In this document: piece by piece, positions 1 to 7,884 of the stretch | Numbering within the stretch: the stretch's first letter is position 1 | Layout: each line of letters opens with the position of its first letter | Assembly (NCBI RefSeq): GCF_003697845.1 | Contig: NZ_RDQE01000001.1 | Span: forward strand, 62,001-126,000 | From: Halobellus captivus | GTDB lineage: Archaea; Halobacteriota; Halobacteria; Halobacteriales; Haloferacaceae | Reading direction: 5' to 3' | DNA: 64,000 nt | Made by a program: the position numbers and the translations under genes | The notes under the pieces: generated by a model | Told to the model about the DNA's origin: nothing | Databases searched by the model: none | The model's input: only the letters and a program-made list of their open reading frames with translations

Positions 1-86
1 AACTCGAGCCGGCGGACGGCGGCCTCGACGGCCGCCTCGTCACCCCTGACGGGGAGGTCTTCGAGCGATTCCGGATCGAGCGATAG
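1..86 (+). CDS. C-terminal end of a truncated CDS
   Basis: The third forward frame is open from the first base to a TAG stop at 84-86 and encodes 27 residues with normal haloarchaeal composition, ending VFERFRIER. The acidic, Gly-rich text ahead of it (PADGGLDG) fits the end of a real protein. The start lies upstream of the window and the family cannot be recognised from so little sequence. Confidence 0.5.
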   Translation, partial: LEPADGGLDGRLVTPDGEVFERFRIER

Positions 87-407
87 CGGTGTGAGGACGG
101 ACGAACCGAGCAGAAGAGTACACGCGTCCGTCCCGCGTCTCGACGGAGGGGGATCGGTCGGACGGGTGGGGACGGACGACCGCGACTCCCCGCCTCGACC
201 CGGTCGGACGGGCGGTCGTTGGGGGAACGACCGCCGGCCAGGAGGCGTCGTCCCGGAGACGTCGACCGCTCGGACGACGGGGGATCGTCCGAACGGATGG
301 AGGGCGGACGTGCGCCTCGCTTGCGGGGGGACTCCCGGGTACCACGTCGAGCGGTACTCGGCGGAGGGCCGAAGCGGGGGTCGCACTTGCGTATTGCCCG
401 GGTACCG

Positions 408-414
408 TATTATA
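408..414 (+). promoter_or_regulatory. TATA box candidate for small membrane protein-PiT operon
   Basis: TATTATA is the only good AT-rich box ahead of the gene at 527. It would place the transcription start near 435-440 and leave an untranslated leader of roughly 90 nt. Confidence 0.4.
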
Positions 415-429
415 GGTGTTCGAGGCACA

Positions 430-441
430 AAAACGCGTTTT
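430..441. promoter_or_regulatory. Perfect 12-bp palindrome, possible operator
   Basis: AAAACGCGTTTT is a perfect palindrome about 20 nt downstream of the TATA candidate, near the predicted transcription start. A repressor bound here would block initiation. The binding protein is unknown. Confidence 0.35.
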
Positions 442-526
442 AGTGACGCCGAGGAGAGGTATCTGCGGCCCCTCCGCCTGGTCAGCGGGTCGAAACGCCT
501 AACTCCGTGCCGACGGATCTCCGTGT

Positions 527-655
527 ATGATATCGGTCGAGCCGCTGTTCGTGCTCGTTCTCGTCGGTCTGCTCGGGTTGTTCTTCTTCGGTTTCCTCCT
601 CGTCCGGCGCACCCTGATGGGGCTGCGCGAGGGCTACGAGGACGGGCAGCGATAA
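527..655 (+). CDS. Small single-helix membrane protein
   Basis: A 42-residue protein begins with ATG and ends two bases before the phosphate permease start at 658. After six residues comes one hydrophobic helix of about 20 residues rich in Val, Leu and Phe, followed by a basic stop-transfer element (VRR) and a charged tail ending EGYEDGQR. The tight spacing implies co-transcription and probably translational coupling with the permease. A role as an accessory or regulatory subunit of the transporter is an inference. I do not know a characterised homologue. Confidence 0.7.
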   Translation: MISVEPLFVLVLVGLLGLFFFGFLLVRRTLMGLREGYEDGQR

Positions 656-657
656 CG

Positions 658-1836
658 ATGGTCGTCGTCACGACGCTCACGCTCCTCGTCGCCGGCGCCG
701 CCAGCCTCTTCATGGCGTGGTCCATCGGCGCCGGCTCCTCCGGGTCGACCCCGTTCGCCCCGGCCGTCGGAGCCAACGCCATCTCGGTCATGCGCGCCGG
801 GCTCGTCGTCGGCGTCCTCGGTCTCCTCGGGGCGATCCTCCAGGGAGCGAACGTCACGGAAGCGGTCGGAACCGAGCTGATCGGCGGGGTCACGCTCACC
901 GCCACCGCCGCCATCGTCGCGCTCGTCACCGCCGCGGTACTCGTCGCCATCGGCGTCTTCGCCGGCTACCCGATCGCCACCGCGTTCACCGTCACCGGCG
1001 CGGTCGTCGGCGTCGGCCTCGCGATGGGCGGCGACCCCGCGTGGCCGAAGTACACCGAGATCCTCACGCTGTGGGTGCTTACCCCGTTCGTCGGCGGCGG
1101 GATCGCCTACGGCGTCGCCCGCACGCTGATCGGCGACCGCCTCCCGGAGCGCGCGCTCACGGCGGCGCTGGCCGGCGTAGTCGGCGCGATCGTCGCCAAC
1201 GTCGGATTTGCGCTGCTCGGTCCCGACGGCGATCAGGCGTCGATCGCGGAGGCGGCGGGAGTCGGGCTCGGCGTTCCCGGCTCCGCCGGCGTCCTCGCCG
1301 TGACGGCCGCCGTGGCCGCGGTCGTCACCGCCGCGGTGTACGTCGACGTCGGACGCGACCGCGCGGGCGCACAGCGCCGGTTCCTGCTCGCGATGGGCGG
1401 GCTCGTGGCGTTCTCGGCCGGCGGCTCGCAGGTCGGCCTCGCGATCGGACCGCTCGTCCCGATCTTCTCCGACGTGGGGGTGCCCCTGTGGGCGCTCCTC
1501 GTTGGCGGTGGCGTCGGCCTGCTCGCCGGGTCGTGGACCGGCGCGCCGCGGATGATCAAGGCGATCTCACAGGACTACGCCTCGATGGGACCGAGGCGGT
1601 CGATCTCGGCGCTCATCCCGTCGTTCGCCATCGCCCAGACCGCGGTCGCGTTCGGGATCCCCGTCTCGTTCAACGAGATCATCGTCTCGGCGATCGTCGG
1701 CGCGGGATACGCCGCCGGCGACGCCGGCGTGAGCCGCTCGAAGATGGGGTATACCGTGCTCGCGTGGATCGCGTCGCTCGTCGGGTCGCTCGTGCTCGGT
1801 TTCGGCGTCTACTCGGGCGTGCGGTTCGTGTTGTGA
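658..1836 (+). CDS. pit: Inorganic phosphate transporter, PiT family
   Basis: A 392-residue polytopic membrane protein with about ten hydrophobic segments. It shows the two-fold PiT (PF01384) organisation: an N-terminal repeat with GAGSSGSTPFAPAVGANA near residues 23-42, and a C-terminal repeat with SFNEIIVSAIVGAGYAAG near residues 338-355. The frame is open far upstream, but the ATG at 658 is chosen because it lies two bases after the small membrane gene and opens directly into the first helix. PiT permeases take up phosphate by ion symport; the ion used here cannot be told from sequence. Confidence 0.88.
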   Translation: MVVVTTLTLLVAGAASLFMAWSIGAGSSGSTPFAPAVGANAISVMRAGLVVGVLGLLGAILQGANVTEAVGTELIGGVTLTATAAIVALVTAAVLVAIGVFAGYPIATAFTVTGAVVGVGLAMGGDPAWPKYTEILTLWVLTPFVGGGIAYGVARTLIGDRLPERALTAALAGVVGAIVANVGFALLGPDGDQASIAEAAGVGLGVPGSAGVLAVTAAVAAVVTAAVYVDVGRDRAGAQRRFLLAMGGLVAFSAGGSQVGLAIGPLVPIFSDVGVPLWALLVGGGVGLLAGSWTGAPRMIKAISQDYASMGPRRSISALIPSFAIAQTAVAFGIPVSFNEIIVSAIVGAGYAAGDAGVSRSKMGYTVLAWIASLVGSLVLGFGVYSGVRFVL

Positions 1837-1931
1837 GTCGGCCGAGCGAGCGTGGTCGACGAACGCGATCGAACGGGACGGGGCATGGCTCCCGTGGCCA
1901 TCGTTTCGCCGTTGTTGCCTTCATGACTCCG

Positions 1932-1937
1932 TTTAAT
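1932..1937 (+). promoter_or_regulatory. TATA box of MFS gene
   Basis: TTTAAT is centred about 27 nt upstream of the ATG at 1962, the spacing expected for a leaderless haloarchaeal transcript, so it supports that start. Confidence 0.6.
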
Positions 1938-1961
1938 TGAGGATGGAAACACCGACGTATA

Positions 1962-3251
1962 ATGGCAGTCGAGGCGGTCCGAGATCTGTTCGACGTTACC
2001 AATACTCGCGAGGTAAGCCTCGTTAGTGGCGCTCACGGGGTAAACGAGTTGTTTAGCCTCGCACTCCCGCCGATCCTCCCGCTTCTCATCTCGGAGTTCG
2101 ACCTCTCGTACACTCGCGCTGGACTGCTCGTCACCGTCTTCTTTTCCATGTATGCGACCTTACAACTCCCCGCCGGGGCCGTCGCCGACCGCCTCGGGCA
2201 GACCCGTCTCATCACGGTCGGGATGGCCGTGATGGGCACCGGAATGACGCTTGCGAGTGTCGCCCCGTCCTATCCGGTACTGCTCGGAGGGGTCGCACTC
2301 TCCGGCGCTGGAGGGAGTACCTACCACCCTGCGGGGATGTCCCTTATCAGCGATATCGAAGGGGCCGAAACGGAGGGGAAGGCGATGGGGATCCACGAAC
2401 TCGCGGGGATGTTCGGGAACATGCTTGCACCGGTCCTCATCGGTGGTCTCGCGGTCGTGACCGACTGGCGAATCGCACTGGGCGTCACCGCCGGGGTCGG
2501 CCTCCTGTATGCGGGCGCGTTCGCTCTCCTAATGGAGCCGCTTTCGTCGGTGGATACCCCATCGGCGACGACCACTACATCGCAGTCCGGCTCGGCCGAA
2601 CGGCGGGGTCTCAAACGACTCCTCACCGACGTCTGGGAGGTGACGCGGATCCCACTCGCGTGGTGGGTTCTCGGGCTCTTTCTGGCGAAGTTGCTGTTCA
2701 CCCTCCAGTCCTACGGGGTCCGAACGTATTTCACGTCGTACGTCGTTGCCCGAACCGGTCTGTCGACGGGTATCGCCAACGGAATGTTCTTTCTGTTCCT
2801 CGCCGGAAGTGCGCTTTCGACGGTCGGGTTCGGGGCACTGGCCGACCGGTTCGACCGACTCGACCTGCTGACCGCCACGTTTCTCGGTGCCGGTGGCTTC
2901 ATCGTGGCGACCGCCTTCGTTCCGACGTCGGCCGTGGTGTTGTTCGGGTGGTTCTTCCTGTTAGGGGTGGCCGTCTACGCGTCGTTGCCGGTGGTGAACA
3001 CGTTGGCCTCGGAGTACTCCGAACGGGAGTTCAGCGGGAGTCTGTTCGGCATCGTCCAGACCGCTTCGGGGTTGGGCGGTGCGATCAGCCCGGTGTTGTT
3101 CGGAGCGTTGGCGTCCCGGATCGGGGTTCAGTCCATGTTCCCGTTGATCGCCGTCACGTGCTTCGTCGCTGGCCTCGGATTTCTGGTGACGGGTCGGTGC
3201 CTAGGTGAACCCGTTCAGCGTCGTAAGGAAGAGGACGGGGATGACGGATGA
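1962..3251 (+). CDS. MFS transporter, fosmidomycin-resistance-like branch
   Basis: A 429-residue major facilitator with about 12 membrane helices. Motif A (ADRLGQTR, residues 75-82) sits between helices 2 and 3. A YHPAG motif at 121-125 in helix 4 resembles the FHP motif of Fsr-type exporters. The middle loop (about 200-220) is polar, with Ser/Thr and basic residues. Its codon use is less GC-extreme than the neighbours, so it may be a more recent acquisition. Substrate unknown; export of a small organic compound is the family-based guess. Confidence 0.82.
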   Translation: MAVEAVRDLFDVTNTREVSLVSGAHGVNELFSLALPPILPLLISEFDLSYTRAGLLVTVFFSMYATLQLPAGAVADRLGQTRLITVGMAVMGTGMTLASVAPSYPVLLGGVALSGAGGSTYHPAGMSLISDIEGAETEGKAMGIHELAGMFGNMLAPVLIGGLAVVTDWRIALGVTAGVGLLYAGAFALLMEPLSSVDTPSATTTTSQSGSAERRGLKRLLTDVWEVTRIPLAWWVLGLFLAKLLFTLQSYGVRTYFTSYVVARTGLSTGIANGMFFLFLAGSALSTVGFGALADRFDRLDLLTATFLGAGGFIVATAFVPTSAVVLFGWFFLLGVAVYASLPVVNTLASEYSEREFSGSLFGIVQTASGLGGAISPVLFGALASRIGVQSMFPLIAVTCFVAGLGFLVTGRCLGEPVQRRKEEDGDDG

Positions 3252-3425
3252 GTGAGTCCCGATAACGACCATGAACACGCGGTTCTCACTGCTTCGGTGA
3301 TCCTCGCTACGAACACTGAAACGAACCTCCACGAAAGGGATCTACGTGCTCACGGGGATCACGGCTTCCCCTTCGAGTTCCACCCTCCGCGACCGCAACC
3401 GCGCCTCACGCCTCCCCAGCCTCGT

Positions 3426-3453
3426 CGGCTCGGCGTTTTCAAACGCCGAGCCG
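3426..3453. repeat. Perfect 13-bp inverted repeat
   Basis: Arms CGGCTCGGCGTTT and AAACGCCGAGCCG are separated by two bases, giving a strong stem. It lies in the 281-bp gap between the convergent MFS and YgfZ-like genes, so a bidirectional terminator or a mobile extragenic palindrome are both possible. Confidence 0.6.
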
Positions 3454-3472
3454 GCTCCCTCGCGGTCCGGTC

Positions 3473-3489
3473 GCGGGCCGAAGGCCCGC
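3473..3489. repeat. 7-bp hairpin with GAA loop
   Basis: GCGGGCC-GAA-GGCCCGC forms a GC-only stem 20 bases after the previous inverted repeat and shortly after the convergent coding ends. Transcript-end structure is plausible. No poly-T tract follows. Confidence 0.4.
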
Positions 3490-3532
3490 TCCCGGGCGCG
3501 CCACCGCAACGGCGTCGATCCGATCTCGATAC

Positions 3533-4684
3533 TCACTCCTCCGGATACGTCGGGAGCCGCCCGGAGCGCGCGCTTCCCTCCACGAACGGGAGGTCGGTCC
3601 GGGTCGCCGCGACCTCCTCGCCGTCGACGCGCACGATGACCGCGTCGCGGTCGGCGTCGAAGTCGACGAGCGCGAACGCGATCGGCTCCTCGACCGCGGG
3701 GCCGACCGCGGCACGGGTCACCTCGCCGACGGCCGCGTCGCCCTCGAAGACGGCCGCACCGGGGTCGGGAAGGCGGTCGTCGACGCCCTCGGGGTCCGCG
3801 TCCCCGTCGACGTCGGCGAGGTCGTCGACGAGGCCGTCGAGGGTGAGCCCGACGAGTCGGCGGCTCGGTCGACCCTGGTTCTCGACGCGGGAGACGACCT
3901 CCTGGCCGACGTAACACCCCTTCTCGAAGTCGAGGGCGTTCCGGATCCCGAGGACGTTCGGGATCGTCCCCTCGAGTTCGTGCTCGAAGAGCGGCGTCCC
4001 AGCCTCGAGGCCCAGCGCGTCCCACGTCCGGTAGCCGAACGGGGCGGCGTTGAGCCCGCGGTTGACGAGCGTGTCGAACACGTCGGGGGCGTCCGCGGCC
4101 GCACAGACGACCTCGTAGCCCTCCTCGCCGAGGGGCGAGTCGGACGCGATCACGGTGACGCCGGCGTCGACCATCGACCCGCGGACGAACGTCAGCGGCT
4201 CCTCGGGCGCGCCCGGCCCGCCGAGCACCGAGGCGACCTTCTCGGTCGACTTCGGGCCGTGAACGCCGAACACGCCGAACTCGTCGGAGACGTCCTCGAT
4301 CTCCACGTCCTGGATGAAGACCTTCCCCGACCAGTCCTCGAGGACGGGACCGGCGCGCTCGGGGGGAACGAAGACGAGCAGCCGCTCGTTCGCGTTGTAG
4401 ACGTACATGTCCGTCTCGATGCCGCCCTGCGGGTCACACAACAGCGCGTAGACCCCGCGGCCGTCCTCGGCGGGAACCCGGTTGCTGACCGCGTTGTCGA
4501 CGAACTCCACCCGGTCGTCGCCCGTGACCGAGAGCACGCCGTATCCCATCTCGATCGCGCCGACGACGTTTCTGACCGCCTTCCCGACGCGGGCGGGCTT
4601 GCCGTAGTGGTCGACGACCTGTCTGCCCCCGCGGTCGCGGTAGACCGCACCGTGACCGGCGTGGGCGTCGGAGACGAGCGTCAT
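3533..4684 (-). CDS. ygfZ: YgfZ/GcvT-like folate-binding protein
   Basis: A 383-residue protein of the aminomethyltransferase (GcvT) fold. It carries the exact YgfZ signature KGCYVGQE at residues 255-262, followed by VVSRVENQG, and a C-terminal barrel. YgfZ-family proteins bind tetrahydrofolate and help make or repair certain Fe-S enzymes, including MiaB-type ones; they are not the glycine-cleavage T protein. The ATG at 4684 (MTLVSDAH) is preferred over an ATG nine codons earlier because family members begin close to this point. No gcvH or gcvP is nearby, which supports the YgfZ reading. Confidence 0.82.
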   Translation of the reverse strand: MTLVSDAHAGHGAVYRDRGGRQVVDHYGKPARVGKAVRNVVGAIEMGYGVLSVTGDDRVEFVDNAVSNRVPAEDGRGVYALLCDPQGGIETDMYVYNANERLLVFVPPERAGPVLEDWSGKVFIQDVEIEDVSDEFGVFGVHGPKSTEKVASVLGGPGAPEEPLTFVRGSMVDAGVTVIASDSPLGEEGYEVVCAAADAPDVFDTLVNRGLNAAPFGYRTWDALGLEAGTPLFEHELEGTIPNVLGIRNALDFEKGCYVGQEVVSRVENQGRPSRRLVGLTLDGLVDDLADVDGDADPEGVDDRLPDPGAAVFEGDAAVGEVTRAAVGPAVEEPIAFALVDFDADRDAVIVRVDGEEVAATRTDLPFVEGSARSGRLPTYPEE

Positions 4685-4763
4685 GGCCGTACCGAGTCGC
4701 GGCACGGCCAAAAGGTCGCGGTTCGTGGATCGTCTCTCCTCGAAGCGGAGGCCCGTTTTCGAC

Positions 4764-5063
4764 CTACAACCCGAGCCGCTCTCTGAGGCCCTCGAGGAGC
4801 CCGCCGGTCGGCTCCGCCTCGTTCGGTTCGGCGTCCGGGACGACCCGGTCGTGGGGGTAGACGCGGACGCGGTCCCCGCTCTCGACCGTGATGAGCGAGT
4901 CCTCCTTCAGCGCGGCGAGCGCGTCCTCGACCGCGTCGATGTCGGCGTCGACGGCCGCCCGGAGCTCCAACACCGTCATCCCCTCGTCGCCGCGGTCGAC
5001 CAGCGCGTCGAGCAGCGCGACCTGGACGTCCGGCCGGTCGCGGTACTCCGACTTTGCGGCCAT
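4764..5063 (-). CDS. Winged-helix-like protein, DUF6432 type
   Basis: A 99-residue acidic protein starting MAAKSEYRDRP. Residues 1-60 read as a small winged helix: VALLDALVDRGDEGMTVLEL followed by a helix beginning DIDAVEDALAAL and a short LITVESGDRV hairpin. The C-terminal 30 residues are acidic and probably flexible. It matches the haloarchaeal proteins I remember as DUF6432; the assignment is by recall. A DNA-binding role is inferred from the fold only. The frame is open further upstream, but the ATG at 5063 gives the compact domain. Confidence 0.68.
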   Translation of the reverse strand: MAAKSEYRDRPDVQVALLDALVDRGDEGMTVLELRAAVDADIDAVEDALAALKEDSLITVESGDRVRVYPHDRVVPDAEPNEAEPTGGLLEGLRERLGL

Positions 5064-5176
5064 ACCTCGGATATGGATCGGACGGGGTTTACCTCTACCG
5101 GCGGAATCGACCGGGACGGTCCGTCGTCGATCCACGTTGGATCGGCGGCCGAGCCGGATGACCGGCGACGACCGGC

Positions 5177-5698
5177 TCACCGAACGAGCCGCGAACAGGT
5201 CCCACAGAGGTTCTCCTCTTTCACGTCGACCTCGCGGACCGTGGGTGAAAAGGACATCACGCACTTGCTGTTGTCGCAGTGTTCCAGACCGAGGGTGTGG
5301 CCGATCTCGTGGACGACCTCCTTGCGGACGCGGTCGGCGAACACGTCGATCGCGGGTTTCGTCGACACGCCGCCGTCCGAGGAGGTCCGAAGACGGTGCG
5401 TCGAGATGACGGAGCCGCTGCCGTTGAGGTACGCCAGCCCGAACACGTAGTTCCGCCGCCGGTAGTAGAGGTCACGCGGCGTGATCCCGATGTTCTTCTC
5501 GCCGCCGCCGACGCGGCTGACGACCTCGATGAGGTCCTCCGCCCGGTACTGTCCTCTGCCGTCGTCGTAGGCGGTCTTCGGGACTTCCTGGTCGTCGTGG
5601 ACCGTCACGTCACAGTCGTACACCGACCGAAGCACGGCGGAGGCCTCCCGCTTCACTCGCGGGGAAACCTCCCCGACCGGCACGATGTCCACGAGCAT
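5177..5698 (-). CDS. amzA: Archaemetzincin family zinc metalloprotease
   Basis: A 173-residue protein with the extended metzincin zinc site HEIGHTLGLEHC at residues 130-141 and a following CVM (146-148), plus CGTC at 165-168. These give the catalytic zinc (three His) and the second, four-Cys zinc known in archaemetzincins. Length and motif order match the archaeal AmzA family (PF07998). Substrates are not known. The ATG at 5698 is chosen because a TATA element lies 28 nt upstream; an ATG nine codons earlier would sit within the promoter. Confidence 0.9.
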   Translation of the reverse strand: MLVDIVPVGEVSPRVKREASAVLRSVYDCDVTVHDDQEVPKTAYDDGRGQYRAEDLIEVVSRVGGGEKNIGITPRDLYYRRRNYVFGLAYLNGSGSVISTHRLRTSSDGGVSTKPAIDVFADRVRKEVVHEIGHTLGLEHCDNSKCVMSFSPTVREVDVKEENLCGTCSRLVR

Positions 5699-5720
5699 GG
5701 AACGGCTTTTGCCCGCCGCG

Positions 5721-5730
5721 GTCATAAACC
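5721..5730 (-). promoter_or_regulatory. Promoter of amzA, shared divergent region
   Basis: On the minus strand GGTTTATGAC places a TATA-like element about 28 nt upstream of the amzA start at 5698. The forward UPF0146 gene begins only about 10-40 bases away on the other side, so the two divergent genes share this short control region. Confidence 0.5.
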
Positions 5731-5737
5731 TCCCGCC

Positions 5738-6220
5738 GTGGTATCTCTCTCACGTCGTGCGCTCGTGACCGAACTCGACCGGTTCGACCGACTCCTGGAG
5801 GTCGGTTGCGGCGACCGCCTCGGCGTCGCCGAGGACCTCGCCGACCGCGGTCGTGACGTGCTCGCCATCGACGTCGCGATCGACGGCAGCAGCGGGGGCG
5901 ATCACGTGGCCGGATCGACCGAGGACGCGGATACGGTTCCTCCGGGCTCGCTTCGCGTCCGCCACGGCGACGTGGTCGCGCTCGCGGACGCGCCCTCCCC
6001 GTCGTCCGCGCTCGGCACGAGCGACGGGGTCGACGCGGTGTACGCCCGCCGCCTCCCGGCGGAGCTTCAACGCCCCACCGTCGAGTTGGCGCGCCGGCTC
6101 GACGCCGCCTGCCTGTTCACCACGCTCGGGTTCGAGGAGCCGGTCGTCCCCGTCGAGCGCCGGTCGCTTCCGGATACGACGCTGTACGTCGCGCACTCGG
6201 CGGCGGATCCCTTCCCGTGA
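5738..6220 (+). CDS. UPF0146 family protein
   Basis: About 160 residues with a Rossmann-type opening: [20 protein letters not shown] near residues 19-38, then VLAIDVAID. This is the UPF0146 (PF03686) pattern, a shortened SAM-methyltransferase-like fold of unknown function common in archaea. The second half has [20 protein letters not shown], also typical. The GTG at 5738 gives the usual N-terminal length; GTG at 5765 is a possible alternative and would leave more room for a promoter. Confidence 0.72.
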   Translation: MVSLSRRALVTELDRFDRLLEVGCGDRLGVAEDLADRGRDVLAIDVAIDGSSGGDHVAGSTEDADTVPPGSLRVRHGDVVALADAPSPSSALGTSDGVDAVYARRLPAELQRPTVELARRLDAACLFTTLGFEEPVVPVERRSLPDTTLYVAHSAADPFP

Positions 6221-6342
6221 TCCCGACGGCCACCCGTGATCCGTTCCCGTGGACACGACGCCCCTCCGCGGTCAGGACCGCCGTCCGCGGAGCGAACCGC
6301 GGGAACCCGAACGTTCATTTCTCCCCCTGCCGGCCTACGGGT

Positions 6343-7209
6343 ATGCAGGTCGACGCTGTCGTGCTCGATATCGACGGAGTGTTGGTCGACGTCGCGGACT
6401 CCTACCGCCGGGCGATCATCGAGTCGGTCGACCGCGTCTGCGGGAAGACGATCGACCGCGGGGCGATCCAGTCGTTCAAGGACGCCGGCGGGTTCAACAA
6501 CGACTGGGAGCTGACGTACGCCGCCGCGCTCTTCGTGGTGGCCCGCCGCGAGGGGCTCCGGATGGACGTCGAGTCGTTCACGGACCGGATCGCCGCCGAC
6601 GAGGCGGGCGGGCTCGAGGCGGCCAAACGCGTCGTCGCCGACCTCCCCGACGTCGCACAGGCGCGGGTCCGCGACCAGTGGGACACCGATCGCCTCCACG
6701 CCGTGTTCCAGGCGCTGTACCTCGGCGAGGAGCTGTACCGAGAGCTCGAGGGCGGCGACCCGCCGGTGGCGACGACCGGGTACATCCACGACGAGCCCAC
6801 GCTCGTCGAGCCGGCGACGATCGACGCGTTGACCGAGCGGTTCGACGTGGGCGTGTTGACGGGACGACCCGCCGCGGAGGCCGAGATCGCGCTCGACCGC
6901 GTCGGCCTCGACGTCCCCGATCGCCACCGGTTCACCATGGACGACTGGGAGGAGGGGAAGCCGCATCCGCGGGCGCTCGTCGAACTCGCCGAGCGGTTCG
7001 ACGCCGACCGGGTCGCGTTCGCCGGCGACACCCTCGACGACGTGCGGACCGCCCGCAACGCGGACCGCGAGGACGGCGATCGCGTCTACTACGCGATCGG
7101 CGTGCTCACGGGCGGGCTCACGGGCGAGTCGGGACGGGAGAAGTTCGCCGACGCCGGTGCCGACGCGGTGCTCGCGGACGTGAACGAGCTTGTGGAGCTG
7201 TTGGAGTAG
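6343..7209 (+). CDS. HAD superfamily IA phosphatase, TIGR01548-like
   Basis: A 288-residue haloacid-dehalogenase hydrolase. Motif I is LDIDGVLVD (residues 8-16, nucleophile Asp9), motif II LTGRP (172-176), motif III GKPHPR (205-210) and motif [10 protein letters not shown] (226-233). The helical cap (about 20-150) contains the [12 protein letters not shown] stretch that I associate with the TIGR01548 subfamily found in haloarchaea and cyanobacteria. Such enzymes act on phosphorylated small molecules through an aspartyl-phosphate; the substrate here is unknown. Cytosolic, probably a single-gene transcript. Confidence 0.82.
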   Translation: MQVDAVVLDIDGVLVDVADSYRRAIIESVDRVCGKTIDRGAIQSFKDAGGFNNDWELTYAAALFVVARREGLRMDVESFTDRIAADEAGGLEAAKRVVADLPDVAQARVRDQWDTDRLHAVFQALYLGEELYRELEGGDPPVATTGYIHDEPTLVEPATIDALTERFDVGVLTGRPAAEAEIALDRVGLDVPDRHRFTMDDWEEGKPHPRALVELAERFDADRVAFAGDTLDDVRTARNADREDGDRVYYAIGVLTGGLTGESGREKFADAGADAVLADVNELVELLE

Positions 7210-7234
7210 TTCGCGGGAGAACCGGAGCGAGAAG

Positions 7235-7310
7235 TGGGCCTTGCCGGATTCGAACCGGCGATCATTCCGTTATGAGCGGAACGCTTTGAGCCAGACTAAG
7301 CTAAAGGCCC
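7235..7310 (-). tRNA. tRNA with CAT anticodon (Ile2 or elongator Met)
   Basis: A complete cloverleaf: acceptor GGGCCTT/AAGGCCC, D-stem GCTT/AAGC, anticodon stem TTCCG/CGGAA around loop CTCATAA, T-stem GCCGG/CCGGC with loop TTCGAAT, and discriminator A. There is no intron and CCA is not encoded. The anticodon CAT fits elongator Met or the Ile2 tRNA that is modified to read AUA. The GGGCC start is shared with Ile tRNAs, and haloarchaeal elongator tRNA-Met usually carries an intron, so Ile2 is slightly favoured. Confidence 0.93.
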
Positions 7311-7337
7311 TCGTCGGAAGATCGATCCTGTTCCCCT

Positions 7338-7814
7338 TTAGGCTACCGGGTTCGAATCGAGCGACGGGAACACTTCATCGAGCAGGTAGTCCTCATACCA
7401 ATTGACGTGTTTCGTGTTACCGTTTTCAGCCGGAAGGTATCGGATCGTCATCTGCGTCTCACCGACGTCTTCGATCGGCACGAGGTACGCCTCGTCTCGG
7501 ATCGGCGTGTAGACCCCGAAGAGATCTATCTCTCCATCGTATCCTTCCCGTTCGTACCCTGATCGCTTCGTTCGGACGCTCCGCGTCCGAAACCGTATCG
7601 CTCCGTTCGTGGTCGCTTCGAACGCGGTCTTCACCTGGACACGATGAAAGTTTCCGTCGATCTCGATCACGAAATCGTACGGTTCGTTGTCGTACTCGGG
7701 CACGAGAACCGGCACTCCGCGACTCACTAACTCCGCTTTCACGATAGCTTCCGTCGCCTGTCCCCGCTCCTGTGGACCCGCAAGTGCGGTGTACTGTCGT
7801 TCGCGGTCGGACAT
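7338..7814 (-). CDS. PD-(D/E)XK endonuclease, intron-associated type
   Basis: A 158-residue protein with a restriction-enzyme-like core: E22 in the first helix, D47 in EPYDFVIEIDG, and Q60-V-K62 in HRVQVKTAF. A Gln in place of the second acidic residue is the pattern I recall for I-Ssp6803I, the nuclease of a cyanobacterial tRNA group I intron (PF11645-type). It is clearly lower in GC than the flanks and sits between two tRNA genes, one of which has an intron. Recent acquisition is likely. Whether it is a homing enzyme or a domesticated nuclease cannot be told. Confidence 0.72.
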   Translation of the reverse strand: MSDRERQYTALAGPQERGQATEAIVKAELVSRGVPVLVPEYDNEPYDFVIEIDGNFHRVQVKTAFEATTNGAIRFRTRSVRTKRSGYEREGYDGEIDLFGVYTPIRDEAYLVPIEDVGETQMTIRYLPAENGNTKHVNWYEDYLLDEVFPSLDSNPVA

Positions 7815-7884
7815 ACAGGGAGTATTTGGGAGATGAACAAATACGCCAGCCTGCTCGTGAAAGTGAACTTACTGCGGGAGGAAG

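Larger units (their letters stand above)
87..526. other. Gene-free stretch upstream of the PiT operon
   Basis: About 440 bases with no convincing gene. The open frames here have no haloarchaeal protein character. The right half is less GC-rich and holds a TATA-like box and a 12-bp palindrome, annotated separately, so this looks like the regulatory leader of the following small gene and phosphate permease. Confidence 0.55.

Noticed and set aside
91-657. 189-codon N-terminal extension of the PiT permease
   Set aside because: It runs through the promoter, palindrome and small membrane gene in a different frame and has no membrane or conserved character.
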